This document shows positions 48,993-57,854 of a stretch of 60,479 nt of DNA, piece after piece. The notes under the pieces are model-generated. The model saw only the letters and a program-made list of their open reading frames with translations. It did no database searches and was not told the DNA's origin. This stretch comes from Candidatus Coprenecus merdigallinarum (lineage in GTDB: Bacteria > Bacteroidota > Bacteroidia > Bacteroidales > UBA932), in the NCBI GenBank assembly GCA_018712545.1, contig DVGV01000024.1, positions 1 through 60,479 of the forward strand. The letters are read 5' to 3'. A program made the position numbers and the translations under genes. The stretch's first letter is position 1. Each line of letters starts with the position of its first letter.

Positions 48993-50204
48993 TTATCGCT
49001 TCTTTTTCACTAAGTATGCCAATCCTCCCCGCGCAGTTTCCTTATACAGGCTCGGAAGATCGTGTCCTGTACGCTTCATAGCCTCTATTACAGTGTCAAA
49101 AGGCACTATATGGCTGCCGTCCGACATCAGCGAGTACTGGGTGCAGTCCATCACCCTTGCGGCGGCGAAGGCGTTGCGCTCGATGCAGGGTATCTGAACC
49201 AGGCCGCAGACGGGGTCGCAGGTCAGGCCCAGGAAATGCTCCATGCCCATGGCGGCGGCGCACTCGATCTGGGGAGGGGTACCCCCGAAGAGACGGGTAG
49301 CGGCGGCACAGGTCATGGCGCAGGCGCTGCCCACCTCGCCCTGACAGCCGACCTCGGCCCCGGAGATGGAGGCATTGGCCTTGATGACGGAACCGAAGAG
49401 ACCGGCGGTGGCCATGGCGTTGATTATCTTCTTCTCGGTGACTTTATACTGGGTGTGGATCAGATAGAGCACGGCCGGAAGCACTCCGCAGGAGCCGCAG
49501 GTGGGAGCTGTGACGATGGTGCCGCCGGAGGCATTCTCCTCGGAGACGGCCAGGGCATAGGCGAAGAGCAGGCCGCGGCGTTGCATGGTGTTCTGGTAGC
49601 TCATCGCGTGCTGGTAGTAGGAGTAGGCCTTGCGGCGCACGTTCAGACCGCCGGGCAGGACGCCCTCATGGTCCAGACCGTCCTCGATGGCCTTCTTCAT
49701 CACCACCCAGCGGTCGTAGAGGAAGTCCCAGATGTCGGGGTCCTCGTGCTGGGCGACGTATTCCCAGAAATAGGAGTTGTACTTGTTGCACCATCCCAGG
49801 ATGTCCTTCATCTTGCTGTAGGGATAGATGCTCTTCTCGGGCTGACGGCGTCCGTCCTCACTGATGTCTCCTCCGCCTATACTGAACATGGTCTTCTCCC
49901 CCATCTGGTGCCCCTCGGAGTCGAAGGCCTGGAAATTCATGCCGTTGGGATGCTGGGGCAGGAAGACGTCCGGTTTCCAGATGATGTCCACCCGGGGGCT
50001 CCGCTCGTCCTTGAGGGCCTCGATGAGGGCTACATCGGTCATATGTCCCTTGCCCGTGGCAGCAAGGCTTCCGTACAGCGTAACAATAAACGAAGATGCT
50101 CCCGGGTACAGACCCTTGAACATCTCCGCTGCTTTTTTCGGACCCATCGTATGGCTGCTCGACGGGCCCTTCCCTATCTTGAAAATCTCTTTTATACTCT
50201 CCAT
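48993..50204 (-). CDS. sdaA: L-serine ammonia-lyase, iron-sulfur dependent, single chain
   Basis: A 403-residue enzyme converting L-serine to pyruvate and ammonia through a 4Fe-4S cluster. FKIGKGPSSSHTMGPKKAAE opens the N-terminal domain, VTAPTCGSCGVLPAVLYL lies in the catalytic domain, and GLTCDPVCGLVQIPCIERN carries further cluster cysteines. Alpha and beta domains are fused, as in the usual single-chain form. It heads the minus-strand transcript towards trxA. Confidence 0.95.
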   Translation of the reverse strand: MESIKEIFKIGKGPSSSHTMGPKKAAEMFKGLYPGASSFIVTLYGSLAATGKGHMTDVALIEALKDERSPRVDIIWKPDVFLPQHPNGMNFQAFDSEGHQMGEKTMFSIGGGDISEDGRRQPEKSIYPYSKMKDILGWCNKYNSYFWEYVAQHEDPDIWDFLYDRWVVMKKAIEDGLDHEGVLPGGLNVRRKAYSYYQHAMSYQNTMQRRGLLFAYALAVSEENASGGTIVTAPTCGSCGVLPAVLYLIHTQYKVTEKKIINAMATAGLFGSVIKANASISGAEVGCQGEVGSACAMTCAAATRLFGGTPPQIECAAAMGMEHFLGLTCDPVCGLVQIPCIERNAFAAARVMDCTQYSLMSDGSHIVPFDTVIEAMKRTGHDLPSLYKETARGGLAYLVKKKR

Positions 50205-50232
50205 TGCAGTATGTGGTACTCAAATGAAGGCG

Positions 50233-50265
50233 CAAAGATATACAAAATCAAAAATTGTACTCAAA
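50233..50265 (-). promoter_or_regulatory. Likely promoter of sdaA
   Basis: On the minus strand TTTG (50265-50262), 21 bases, then TATCTTTG (50240-50233) fits the Bacteroidota consensus with a slightly long spacer. It lies about 30-60 bases before the sdaA ATG, within the gap after the PG0541-type gene. Confidence 0.6.
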
Positions 50266-50268
50266 AAA

Positions 50269-50562
50269 TCACACCGTCTGCTCGATATTCCAGACAAAGG
50301 CCCGCACGCCCACCTCGCGGTTGCGGTTATCGAGCTTGCGGACGGTCTGGAGCAGCTCCTCGACGCGGTCGTCCTCGACCACGGTCATCATGGCGGAGTT
50401 CATCTCCGGCCAGGTGTGGGTGCCGCGGCGGGGCTCACCGTCCCTGCTGCCGCGGCCCTGGACCTGCTCGAAGAAGGTGAAGCCGCGGATGCCCAGCTCG
50501 TCGAGCATGTACTCCACCCTCTCGGTATTGGCCTGGTTATATACTATAAAAACGCATTTCAT
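50269..50562 (-). CDS. PG0541-type transporter-associated small protein
   Basis: A 97-residue PII-like protein (MKCVFIVYNQANTERVEYML, GEPRRGTHTWPEMNSAMMTV). Proteins of this type lie beside RND efflux genes in Bacteroidota and are named after PG0541 of Porphyromonas. The biochemical role is unknown; a sensor or allosteric partner of the pump is a fair guess. It starts 2 bases after the RND gene stop. Confidence 0.85.
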   Translation of the reverse strand: MKCVFIVYNQANTERVEYMLDELGIRGFTFFEQVQGRGSRDGEPRRGTHTWPEMNSAMMTVVEDDRVEELLQTVRKLDNRNREVGVRAFVWNIEQTV

Positions 50563-50564
50563 AT

Positions 50565-53500
50565 CTATTGATTTTTACGGTCTTCGGGGTCATCGCCCTC
50601 GGGATTGGGCGAGAGCTGCATGAAAATGAACTGGGAGCGGGTCTTGCGGTCCTTGTCCCTCTCGCCGTGGCGGGAGAGCAGGGCATAGAATACGGGCACC
50701 ACTACGAGGGTCACCACCGTGGCCACGAGGAGACCGCCGATGACGACGATACCCATGGGCTTCCACATCTCGGCACCCTCACCCTGGCTCAGGGCCATGG
50801 GCAGCATGCCGAGGAAGGTGGTGATGGCGGTCATGAGCACGGGACGCAGACGGGAGGCTCCGGAGAGGGCGATGGCCTCGTTGAGCTCGTATCCGCGGTC
50901 GCGCATCAGGTTGGTGTAGTCCACGAGCACGATGGCGTTCTTGGTCGCGATACCCACCAGCATGATGAATCCCAGGGAACCGATCATGTCGAGGGTCGTA
51001 CCCGTTATCCACAGGGCGAGCACCACACCCGAGAGGGCGAAGGGCACTGCGGTCATGATCATCACCGGCTTGACGAAGGACTCGAATTGGGAGGCCAGCA
51101 CGATGTATATCAGCAGGATGATCAGGGCCAGGAGAAGGAGCAGGTCCTGGAAGGTATCCTGCTGGTCCTCGTAGTTACCGGCCAGACGGACAGTGATGCC
51201 GCTGGGCACGCCCATCCGGTTCACGGTCTGCTGGATCCCGGCGGCCAGCTCGCCCATCGAGGTCTCATACGGGGTCACCGAGATGGTCACTATCCTCTGA
51301 CGGCTCTTGCGCTCGATGGTAGGCGGGGCGAAGTACTCCTCTATCGTTCCTAGTTCCTTTATCTTGATCATGGCACCGGTGGCGGTGGGGATGGTCATAT
51401 CCTCGATGTCGGTGATGGAGTTGCGGTCCTCCTCCTGCAGGCGCACCACTATGTCGTATTCGTCGCCGTCCTCCTTGAGGAAGCCGGAGGCCATGCCGTT
51501 TACGCGGTTGCGCACGTAGGTGGAGACAGTGGAGGAGTTGAGGCCGTGATAGGCCAGCTTCTCCTTATCGAGATTGATCTTGATCTCGGGACGGTCCTTC
51601 TCACGGCTGATGTCGATGTCGCGGGCACCGGGCACGTTGTCACGGATGGCGTTGCGGACCTCCTGGGCGAAGGCGTTGGTCTCGTCGAAGCTGTAGCCGT
51701 ATATCTCCACGTCCACTGTGGACGAGGCTCCGCCCATGAAGCTGGACACGTCGCACTGATAGTCGATAATCTCGGGATAGGAGGCCAGCTCCTGACGCAG
51801 CACCTCAGCTATCTCGAAGATGGAGCGCTCGCGCTCGTTCTTCTTGTTGCAGACTACGGTCATGGACATGGTGTTGTTCATGGTCGAGGAGAACATGGCC
51901 GAGACTCCGTCGTCGTCGGTCGTACCGGCGGAGGTGGATATAAGCCTTATCTCGGGCACCAGCTCGTAGAAGCGGCTCTCGATGTGACGGGCCATCTTCG
52001 CTGTCTCCTCGATACGGTAGCCGGTGGCCAGTTCGATGGATACGGACAGGCGGCCGTTGTCGGTCTCCTGGATGAAGTCGGTTCCGATCTTGCCCATCAG
52101 GAAAGGAGTGATGGATGCGAAGAAGAAGAGCACGATGGCGCCGAGGGTGATGGCCTTATGATGCAGGCACCAGCGCAGCAGCCGGGCGTAGGCGCGGTCC
52201 AGAGCATCGAGGATGGGAATGACGAATCTCTGGTAGAAGTTGCGCCTGGGCGGGATGTTCTCGATGACTCCCCTCTCGTTGATGCGCACGGGACGGGCCT
52301 TGAGCAGCTTGGAGCAGAGCATGGGGGTCAGGGTAATGGCCACTACGGTCGAGGTACATACCATGATGGTCACCAGCCAGCCGAGTTCCTTGAACATGAT
52401 GCCGGCCATACCGGTGAGCATGGTCAGAGGCACGAACACCACCACTATCACCAGGGTCGTGGCGATAACCGATACCCACACCTCGTTGGTCGCGTAGATG
52501 GACGCCTCCCTCGGCGACGAACCCCTCTCGATGTGCTTGGTGATGTTCTCGAGCACCACGATGGCGTCGTCCACCACCATACCGATGGCCACGGTCAGGG
52601 AGCTGAGGGATATGATGTTCAGCGAGCTGTCCGCTAACATCAGGTAGATGAAGGCCACAATCAGGGATATGGGGATGGTCAGGGAGATGATCAGGGTCGA
52701 GCGCCACTCTCCGAGGAAGAAGAGCACCACGAGCACCACGAAGAGCAGGGCGTACAGAATCGACTCCTCCAGGGAGCTGATGGAGTTCTGGATGTCCTCC
52801 GAAGAGTCGTAGATGGTCTCTATCTTAATGTCCTTGGGCAGGGTCTTCTCTATCTTGGCCAGCTCTTTCTCTAGGTCCTGACAGATCTGCACGGTGTTGG
52901 CGCCGGTCTGCTTGGTCACCATGAGGCGGACGCTCTCGCGGCCGTTGGTCTTCTCGTCGAGGCTCAGGTCCTTGATGGTGTCGCGCACTGTGGCCAGGTC
53001 CCGCACGAAGACCTGACGGCCCTCGGGGGTGACTGTCACCACGATGTCGTTGATCTCGGAGCTCTCGACGTACTCGCTGCGCACCTCGAGCTGGTACTGC
53101 TCCTTGTTCATCTTGACGGTACCGGAGGATAGGTTGAGGTTGTTGGCGGCTATCGCACTGCCGACGGTCTCGAGAGGGAGGCCGTAGGCATCCAGCTTCT
53201 GCTGGTCGATGTCCACGTACACATAGCGCTCCGGGGAGCCGGAAAGGGTCAGGTTACCGATACCGTTCACCATGCTCAGCTGCGGGATGATCTCGTCGTT
53301 GAGCAGCTTGTCCAGTCCCGGGTAGCTCTCGTCGGCCGTAATCGAGTACTGGAGGATAGGCATGGAGCTGGTGCTGAACTTGAAGATGAACGGGTTGGTA
53401 CAGCCGTCGGGCAGCTCGTCCGTCACCATGTCTATGTACGACCTTACGTCGTTTATGATCTCGTCCAGATCCGTACCCCACTCCAGCTCGAGCATCACCA

Positions 53501-53768
53501 CGGAGATGTTGTCCTTGGTGGTGGAGGTAATCTCCTTGAGGTAGTCGACGGAGTTGAGGTTGTTCTCTATGATCTTCGTAACATTGGTCTCTATCTCGGA
53601 GGCGCTGGCTCCCGGATAGACGGTCAGCACAGAGATGTACGGCGGGTCCATCTCCGGAAACTGGTCGATAGGCAGCCTCAGGAACGAGAACACGCCTATC
53701 ACTATCACGGCGACGAATACCAGGAGGGTCGTCACCGGACGGTTGATCGCTGATTTGTAGATACTCAT
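50565..53768 (-). CDS. RND efflux pump inner-membrane subunit (AcrB/HAE1-like)
   Basis: This 1067-residue transporter has the usual 12-TM, two-half RND layout: TM1 near 10-30, a periplasmic loop to about 335, then TM2-6, and the repeat of the same plan in the second half. The proton-relay pair Asp-Asp is present in VAIGMVVDDAIVVLENITKH. Length and plan fit hydrophobe/amphiphile exporters. The operon order is TetR-TolC-adaptor-pump-PG0541, all on the minus strand with short gaps. Substrates cannot be read. Confidence 0.94.
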   Translation of the reverse strand: MSIYKSAINRPVTTLLVFVAVIVIGVFSFLRLPIDQFPEMDPPYISVLTVYPGASASEIETNVTKIIENNLNSVDYLKEITSTTKDNISVVMLELEWGTDLDEIINDVRSYIDMVTDELPDGCTNPFIFKFSTSSMPILQYSITADESYPGLDKLLNDEIIPQLSMVNGIGNLTLSGSPERYVYVDIDQQKLDAYGLPLETVGSAIAANNLNLSSGTVKMNKEQYQLEVRSEYVESSEINDIVVTVTPEGRQVFVRDLATVRDTIKDLSLDEKTNGRESVRLMVTKQTGANTVQICQDLEKELAKIEKTLPKDIKIETIYDSSEDIQNSISSLEESILYALLFVVLVVLFFLGEWRSTLIISLTIPISLIVAFIYLMLADSSLNIISLSSLTVAIGMVVDDAIVVLENITKHIERGSSPREASIYATNEVWVSVIATTLVIVVVFVPLTMLTGMAGIMFKELGWLVTIMVCTSTVVAITLTPMLCSKLLKARPVRINERGVIENIPPRRNFYQRFVIPILDALDRAYARLLRWCLHHKAITLGAIVLFFFASITPFLMGKIGTDFIQETDNGRLSVSIELATGYRIEETAKMARHIESRFYELVPEIRLISTSAGTTDDDGVSAMFSSTMNNTMSMTVVCNKKNERERSIFEIAEVLRQELASYPEIIDYQCDVSSFMGGASSTVDVEIYGYSFDETNAFAQEVRNAIRDNVPGARDIDISREKDRPEIKINLDKEKLAYHGLNSSTVSTYVRNRVNGMASGFLKEDGDEYDIVVRLQEEDRNSITDIEDMTIPTATGAMIKIKELGTIEEYFAPPTIERKSRQRIVTISVTPYETSMGELAAGIQQTVNRMGVPSGITVRLAGNYEDQQDTFQDLLLLLALIILLIYIVLASQFESFVKPVMIMTAVPFALSGVVLALWITGTTLDMIGSLGFIMLVGIATKNAIVLVDYTNLMRDRGYELNEAIALSGASRLRPVLMTAITTFLGMLPMALSQGEGAEMWKPMGIVVIGGLLVATVVTLVVVPVFYALLSRHGERDKDRKTRSQFIFMQLSPNPEGDDPEDRKNQ

Positions 53769-53780
53769 CGCAGGCGGGGA

Positions 53781-54794
53781 TTATTGTACCACATTGAGTT
53801 TGACTCCGTCCACGAGCTTGGCCTGGCCGGTGGTGACGATGCGGTCGCCAACGCGGAGGCTGTCGCTGGATATCTCGATGGTCTGGTCGTGACGCTCGCC
53901 TATCTCCACGAAGACGCGCTTGGCGACGCCGCCCTCATCCACGAAGACATAGCGGTTGTTGGAGCCGATGAGCCGAAGCACCGCCTGGTAGGGCACCACG
54001 AGGGCCTCGGTCCGGCCCAGGTCCAGCACCGTGCTCACGTACATGCCCGGACGGATGAGCTCGGAGGAGTTCGGAATCCGCAGCTTGAGGGTAAATGTAT
54101 GGGAAGCCGGATCTACGGTGGGATAGACTATCTCGATAGACGCGGGGAAGGCCCGGCCGGGGTAGATGTCCGAGTAGACATTGACCTGCATGCCCTTCTT
54201 GACTAAGGGATAGTAGGTCTCGGGAACATTGACGTAAGCCTTGAGCTCATTGATCTTGGTGAGCTGGAGGATGGGCTGGGCTCCGCTGTAGAGCTCCCCG
54301 TCCTCGTAGGTCTTGGCCGAGATGACACCGTCGAACTGCGCCCTTACGAAGGTGTTCTCCTCCAGGAAGCGGAGAGTCTCCTGCGTCTGGTCGTAGCTCA
54401 GCTTGGTCTGGTCGTAGGTCTGCTGGGAGATGGCCTCGCTCTCGAGGAGCATCTGCACGCGGTTCATCTCTATCTGGAGGTTTGCAAATGCTATGCGGGT
54501 GGTGTTGAGCTGGTTCCGGTCCATCCGCACCAGGGTGTCGCCCTTGCGCACACGGTCGCCCACCTCGACGTAGATCTTCTCGATAAGGCCCGTCAGCGAG
54601 GGAGAGATGTTCATCTGGTCATAGCCCTGCAGGGTGGTCGAGAGCTCTATCTGCCTCGATACCTCCTGATAGGCCAGCGGGGTGGTGCGTACCTGCTCTA
54701 CCCTTTCCTCCGCGACATCCGCGGTCTTGTTGCCGCCGCAGCCGCTGAGCAATGCGGCGCAGGCTGTGATTGTGGCTATTGCTTTGATTTTCAT
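53781..54794 (-). CDS. RND efflux periplasmic adaptor lipoprotein (AcrA-like)
   Basis: A 337-residue adaptor with lipobox LLSGCGG (Cys at about residue 19), a first lipoyl half at SPSLTGLIEKIYVEVGDRVR, a helical hairpin at about 95-135, a second lipoyl half (AQFDGVISAKTYEDGELYSG), and a barrel plus membrane-proximal domain to VVQ. It connects the RND pump to the TolC encoded next to it. Confidence 0.92.
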   Translation of the reverse strand: MKIKAIATITACAALLSGCGGNKTADVAEERVEQVRTTPLAYQEVSRQIELSTTLQGYDQMNISPSLTGLIEKIYVEVGDRVRKGDTLVRMDRNQLNTTRIAFANLQIEMNRVQMLLESEAISQQTYDQTKLSYDQTQETLRFLEENTFVRAQFDGVISAKTYEDGELYSGAQPILQLTKINELKAYVNVPETYYPLVKKGMQVNVYSDIYPGRAFPASIEIVYPTVDPASHTFTLKLRIPNSSELIRPGMYVSTVLDLGRTEALVVPYQAVLRLIGSNNRYVFVDEGGVAKRVFVEIGERHDQTIEISSDSLRVGDRIVTTGQAKLVDGVKLNVVQ

Positions 54795-54797
54795 GGC

Positions 54798-56204
54798 TTA
54801 TTTTTCTTCCTGAGTATATGTATTCTTGTTGAGTAGTTTTTCGAGCTCGATCTGGGCTGTCACATAGTCCAGGGCCGCCTGCACGTAGGTGCTCTGGGCG
54901 GTGATGAGGGTGGTGGCCGAATTGGTCACGTCGAGACTGGAGGCGTGGCCGAACTCGTATTTCTTGCCGATGTTGTCAAACACCTTCTGGGACACCTCCA
55001 CGTTCTTGAGCTGGGTCTGGTAGCGTTCGTAGGCGGAGGAGAGGTTGTACTTGAGCTGGCGGTGCTGGATCTTAAGGGCCATCTCGGTGCTCTCCAGGGT
55101 GTTGAGCTGCTTCTGGTACTCCAGCTTGGCTTTCCTGAAGGTCTCCAGATTCTTTCCTGAGGAGAAAATGGGAATCGACAGGGTCAGTCCCACCATGTTC
55201 GGAGGGGTCATGTTCATGGTCATCTCGTCGGAAAAATACTTCCTGCCCGTGTACTGGTAAAATGCGCTCAGGGTGGGTCCGTAGGTCCATCCGGCGAGGT
55301 TCTTCTGCTGACGGTAGAGGTCCGTGCTCTTGAGGGCCAGCTGGTAGGAGAAGTTGTTCTCCAGGATAAAATCGTCGTAGAGCAGGTCGAGAGAGCGCTC
55401 CACGTCCATCAGCTCATCCAGGGTCTGGGTCAGGACTATCTCCTTGTCGAAGCCGATGTTCATCTGCAGGCGCATGGAGTTGTAGATCATCTCCAGGCCG
55501 CGGCGGGCCTCGTTGATCGAGGTCTCGAGGGCAGCCACCTGCACCAGTATCTGGTCGGCATCCACCTGTTCGGCCACTCCGGCGTCCACGGACTTCTGGG
55601 AGAACTCGTGCAGCCTGCGCACCGTCTCCAGGTTACGGTCCAGCAGTTCCAGGGTCTGGCCGCTCACCAGGGCGGAAAAATACAGGAGGCGCACCTGCTC
55701 GGCGACCTCCTGCTGCGACTGCCGGCGGGTGACGTCCGACATCTCCACGGAGAGCTTGCCTATGAGGGCGCTGACGATCTGCGCCCCGCTGACGGCCATC
55801 GAGGCGTTGACGCCTAACGAGCCGTAGGGGGGCATGGCTATCGACAGGCCTGTCTCACCGAAGGCCATCTCATAGCCCATGTAGTTCGAATAGTCCAGGG
55901 ATCCGCTGACCTGGGGCAGCATACTGGCGATAGCGGCCCAGCGGTCGGCCTCGGCCTGGCGGACGGCCAGGGAGGAGTTCTGGAGATCCCAGTTGTGTTC
56001 CAGGGCATAGCTCATCGCCTCTTCCAGGGTAAAATACAGCACAGAGGAGTCTGTCGGCTCCTGCTGCACCTGCGTCTGCTGTTCCTGAGTCTGCTGCTCC
56101 TGCGGCAGTCCCGCCTGCGACGTCTGCATGGGGTATGCCTCTGCCGTCATGAAGACAGCCGCGGCACAGCACAGAAGGGCTGTTGTCTTGAAGGATTGTC
56201 TCAT
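54798..56204 (-). CDS. TolC-family outer-membrane efflux protein of the RND system
   Basis: A 468-residue TolC protein with a signal peptide (MRQSFKTTALLCCAAAVFMT) and a Gln/Glu/Thr-rich linker (QEQQTQEQQTQVQQEP). Two TolC repeats follow, the first from YFTLEEAMSYALEHNWDLQN and the second around VGLTLSIPIFSSGKNLETF. Its neighbours assign it to the RND pump rather than the ABC array. Confidence 0.92.
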   Translation of the reverse strand: MRQSFKTTALLCCAAAVFMTAEAYPMQTSQAGLPQEQQTQEQQTQVQQEPTDSSVLYFTLEEAMSYALEHNWDLQNSSLAVRQAEADRWAAIASMLPQVSGSLDYSNYMGYEMAFGETGLSIAMPPYGSLGVNASMAVSGAQIVSALIGKLSVEMSDVTRRQSQQEVAEQVRLLYFSALVSGQTLELLDRNLETVRRLHEFSQKSVDAGVAEQVDADQILVQVAALETSINEARRGLEMIYNSMRLQMNIGFDKEIVLTQTLDELMDVERSLDLLYDDFILENNFSYQLALKSTDLYRQQKNLAGWTYGPTLSAFYQYTGRKYFSDEMTMNMTPPNMVGLTLSIPIFSSGKNLETFRKAKLEYQKQLNTLESTEMALKIQHRQLKYNLSSAYERYQTQLKNVEVSQKVFDNIGKKYEFGHASSLDVTNSATTLITAQSTYVQAALDYVTAQIELEKLLNKNTYTQEEK

Positions 56205-56206
56205 TG

Positions 56207-56830
56207 TTATTCTAACATTGATTTATTATTTTCCAGATATCCGTCGATATATGCCCTGCCCTTCTCCGAGGCTATGCCCCTGATTAGAAAGAGCATCAGG
56301 CAGTCTCCGCTGCGGTCGTGCTTTATCTCGAGATAGTTGCGCACCGCCCTGTCGGTCACCGCCACAGAGAGCTCGAAAAGCTGGAGGGAAAGGCTGTGGG
56401 CGTCCAGAACACCGGTGATAAACAGCCCCTCCTTCTGTCCCTGCTCTATGATCCGCTCCAGCAGCTCGCAGTGCCAGCGGTTGACATCCTTGACCACGTT
56501 CAGGAACACCTCCGGGTAATATTTCTTGACCTCCGTGAAGAAATCGTAATAGAAGGTCATGCGCTGGCTGTCCTTGTTCCGGAGTGAATTCATGAACCAC
56601 TCCAGGACATTGCCGGCCTTGGAGAGCTCCTCCTCGGACCTGACCATATTGTCCTTGTGAAGAAGCAGGATACACTCCTGCAGCAGCTTCGCCTTGTCGT
56701 GAAAAAGCTCGTAAAGCGTGCGCTTGGACATACCGTTGGCCGAAGCCACCTCATCCATTGTCAGCGACTTGCATCCACGCTCCAGAAAGAGTGCGGACGT
56801 ACTTCTCAGTATTTGCTCCCTGTTTGTCAT
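56207..56830 (-). CDS. TetR-family repressor of the RND operon
   Basis: A 207-residue regulator with the TetR helix-turn-helix at about 5-50 (LTMDEVASANGMSKRTLYEL) and a ligand-binding C-domain. ATG 56830 is preferred over an upstream TTG. It starts its own operon, and a dyad lies in its promoter spacer, so self-repression released by a pump substrate is likely. Confidence 0.88.
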   Translation of the reverse strand: MTNREQILRSTSALFLERGCKSLTMDEVASANGMSKRTLYELFHDKAKLLQECILLLHKDNMVRSEEELSKAGNVLEWFMNSLRNKDSQRMTFYYDFFTEVKKYYPEVFLNVVKDVNRWHCELLERIIEQGQKEGLFITGVLDAHSLSLQLFELSVAVTDRAVRNYLEIKHDRSGDCLMLFLIRGIASEKGRAYIDGYLENNKSMLE

Positions 56831-56840
56831 AATCAAGGCG

Positions 56841-56871
56841 CAAAACTAAGAAAACTTCCGCAGTTTCCAAA
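56841..56871 (-). promoter_or_regulatory. Promoter of the TetR-RND operon with internal dyad
   Basis: On the minus strand TTTG (56871-56868), 19 bases, then TAGTTTTG (56848-56841) match the Bacteroidota consensus. Within the spacer GGAAACT-GCGGA-AGTTTTC (56868-56850) is an inverted repeat with one mismatch, well placed for the TetR repressor. The start near 56835 leaves a leader of about 5 bases. Confidence 0.75.
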
Positions 56872-56892
56872 TTTTAAGAAAGATTTATGCGG

Positions 56893-57729
56893 CTACATCC
56901 CCCTCCAGTCCAGACTCCACTCCCAGTTTCTGCCCACGCTCACATACAGGATTCCAGGGGCGCAATCGTCTGAATTGACAGAACATTCTATATTGCCGCC
57001 CTTGAAATAATAGTCCCTGCCCGTGTATAGCGGTTCTGCACAAATATGCCGTTTGGCGTCATAACCGTACAGCTTTATAAAGTTCATACTGTATTCCGGC
57101 GCTCCTTCGCCGCGGACTCCGTCTACTCCTATGTATGACTCCACGCGGCCGTCAAACTCGTAAGTCACGGTATTTCTCTCTTCCCAGAAACCTGACTCCA
57201 GGGAAGGCAGATATCCTACGGCATGCAGACCGGTAGTGAACTCCAGGTCTACGTCCGAATATAGAAATGTCTCCTCAAATATATTGCTCTTCAGGAAGTA
57301 CCCCTGGACAGAATAGCGGTTGTCCGAGAGCCTGGTCACAGTCAGGTCATATGTCTCATTGGGATCCGCCCAGGCCTTGTACCATTCCGCGGATATATTC
57401 CATGCGGCATTTTCCTGGCTGAGTGTAAGGCCGCCGGTATTGATTGTATAGCTTGCCCACGGCAGTACAAGATACACCGTATTGCCATCGACTTCCACAT
57501 ACCGGTCACCGCCGAAATATTTTTCGAAAATCTCCTCCTTCGCAGCTTCGCCATCAGCCTCGAGGTACATATTGATCTGAAAAAGATCATCCAGTCCGTC
57601 CACGATACTCTTCGCGGCGCCCTCCACATTTACGGCAAATTCCTGCATCAGTGCGTCATCTGGACGTCCAGACCTGTCGCATGACACGACAGAAAATGCT
57701 GCAAGCAGCAGAAGTGTTACTCGTTTCAT
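56893..57729 (-). CDS. Secreted lipoprotein of unknown function
   Basis: A 278-residue lipoprotein: MKRVTLLLLAAFSVVSC gives the signal and lipobox Cys at residue 17. The rest is beta-rich (WASYTINTGGLTLSQENAAW, FEETFLYSDVDLEFTTGLHA) with no known motif. It stands alone between the RND operon and the divergent kbl gene. Confidence 0.7.
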   Translation of the reverse strand: MKRVTLLLLAAFSVVSCDRSGRPDDALMQEFAVNVEGAAKSIVDGLDDLFQINMYLEADGEAAKEEIFEKYFGGDRYVEVDGNTVYLVLPWASYTINTGGLTLSQENAAWNISAEWYKAWADPNETYDLTVTRLSDNRYSVQGYFLKSNIFEETFLYSDVDLEFTTGLHAVGYLPSLESGFWEERNTVTYEFDGRVESYIGVDGVRGEGAPEYSMNFIKLYGYDAKRHICAEPLYTGRDYYFKGGNIECSVNSDDCAPGILYVSVGRNWEWSLDWRGM

Positions 57730-57815
57730 GATAGTACAATCTTTAAATCGCGGCCAATATATGAATTATTTAGCAAAATAAGACATTCCCCCTGACAAAT
57801 CTGCAGCGATTTTAT

Positions 57816-57823
57816 TATTTTTG
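57816..57823 (+). promoter_or_regulatory. Likely -7 box of kbl
   Basis: TATTTTTG fits TAnnTTTG about 32 bases before the kbl ATG. No clear TTTG at the -33 position. Confidence 0.5.
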
Positions 57824-57854
57824 CACTCAGAAAATACACTAAACACCAATTATT

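Noticed and set aside
49062-50480. Long plus-strand frame (472 codons) opposite sdaA
   Set aside because: It is antisense to a well-conserved enzyme and shows no family features.
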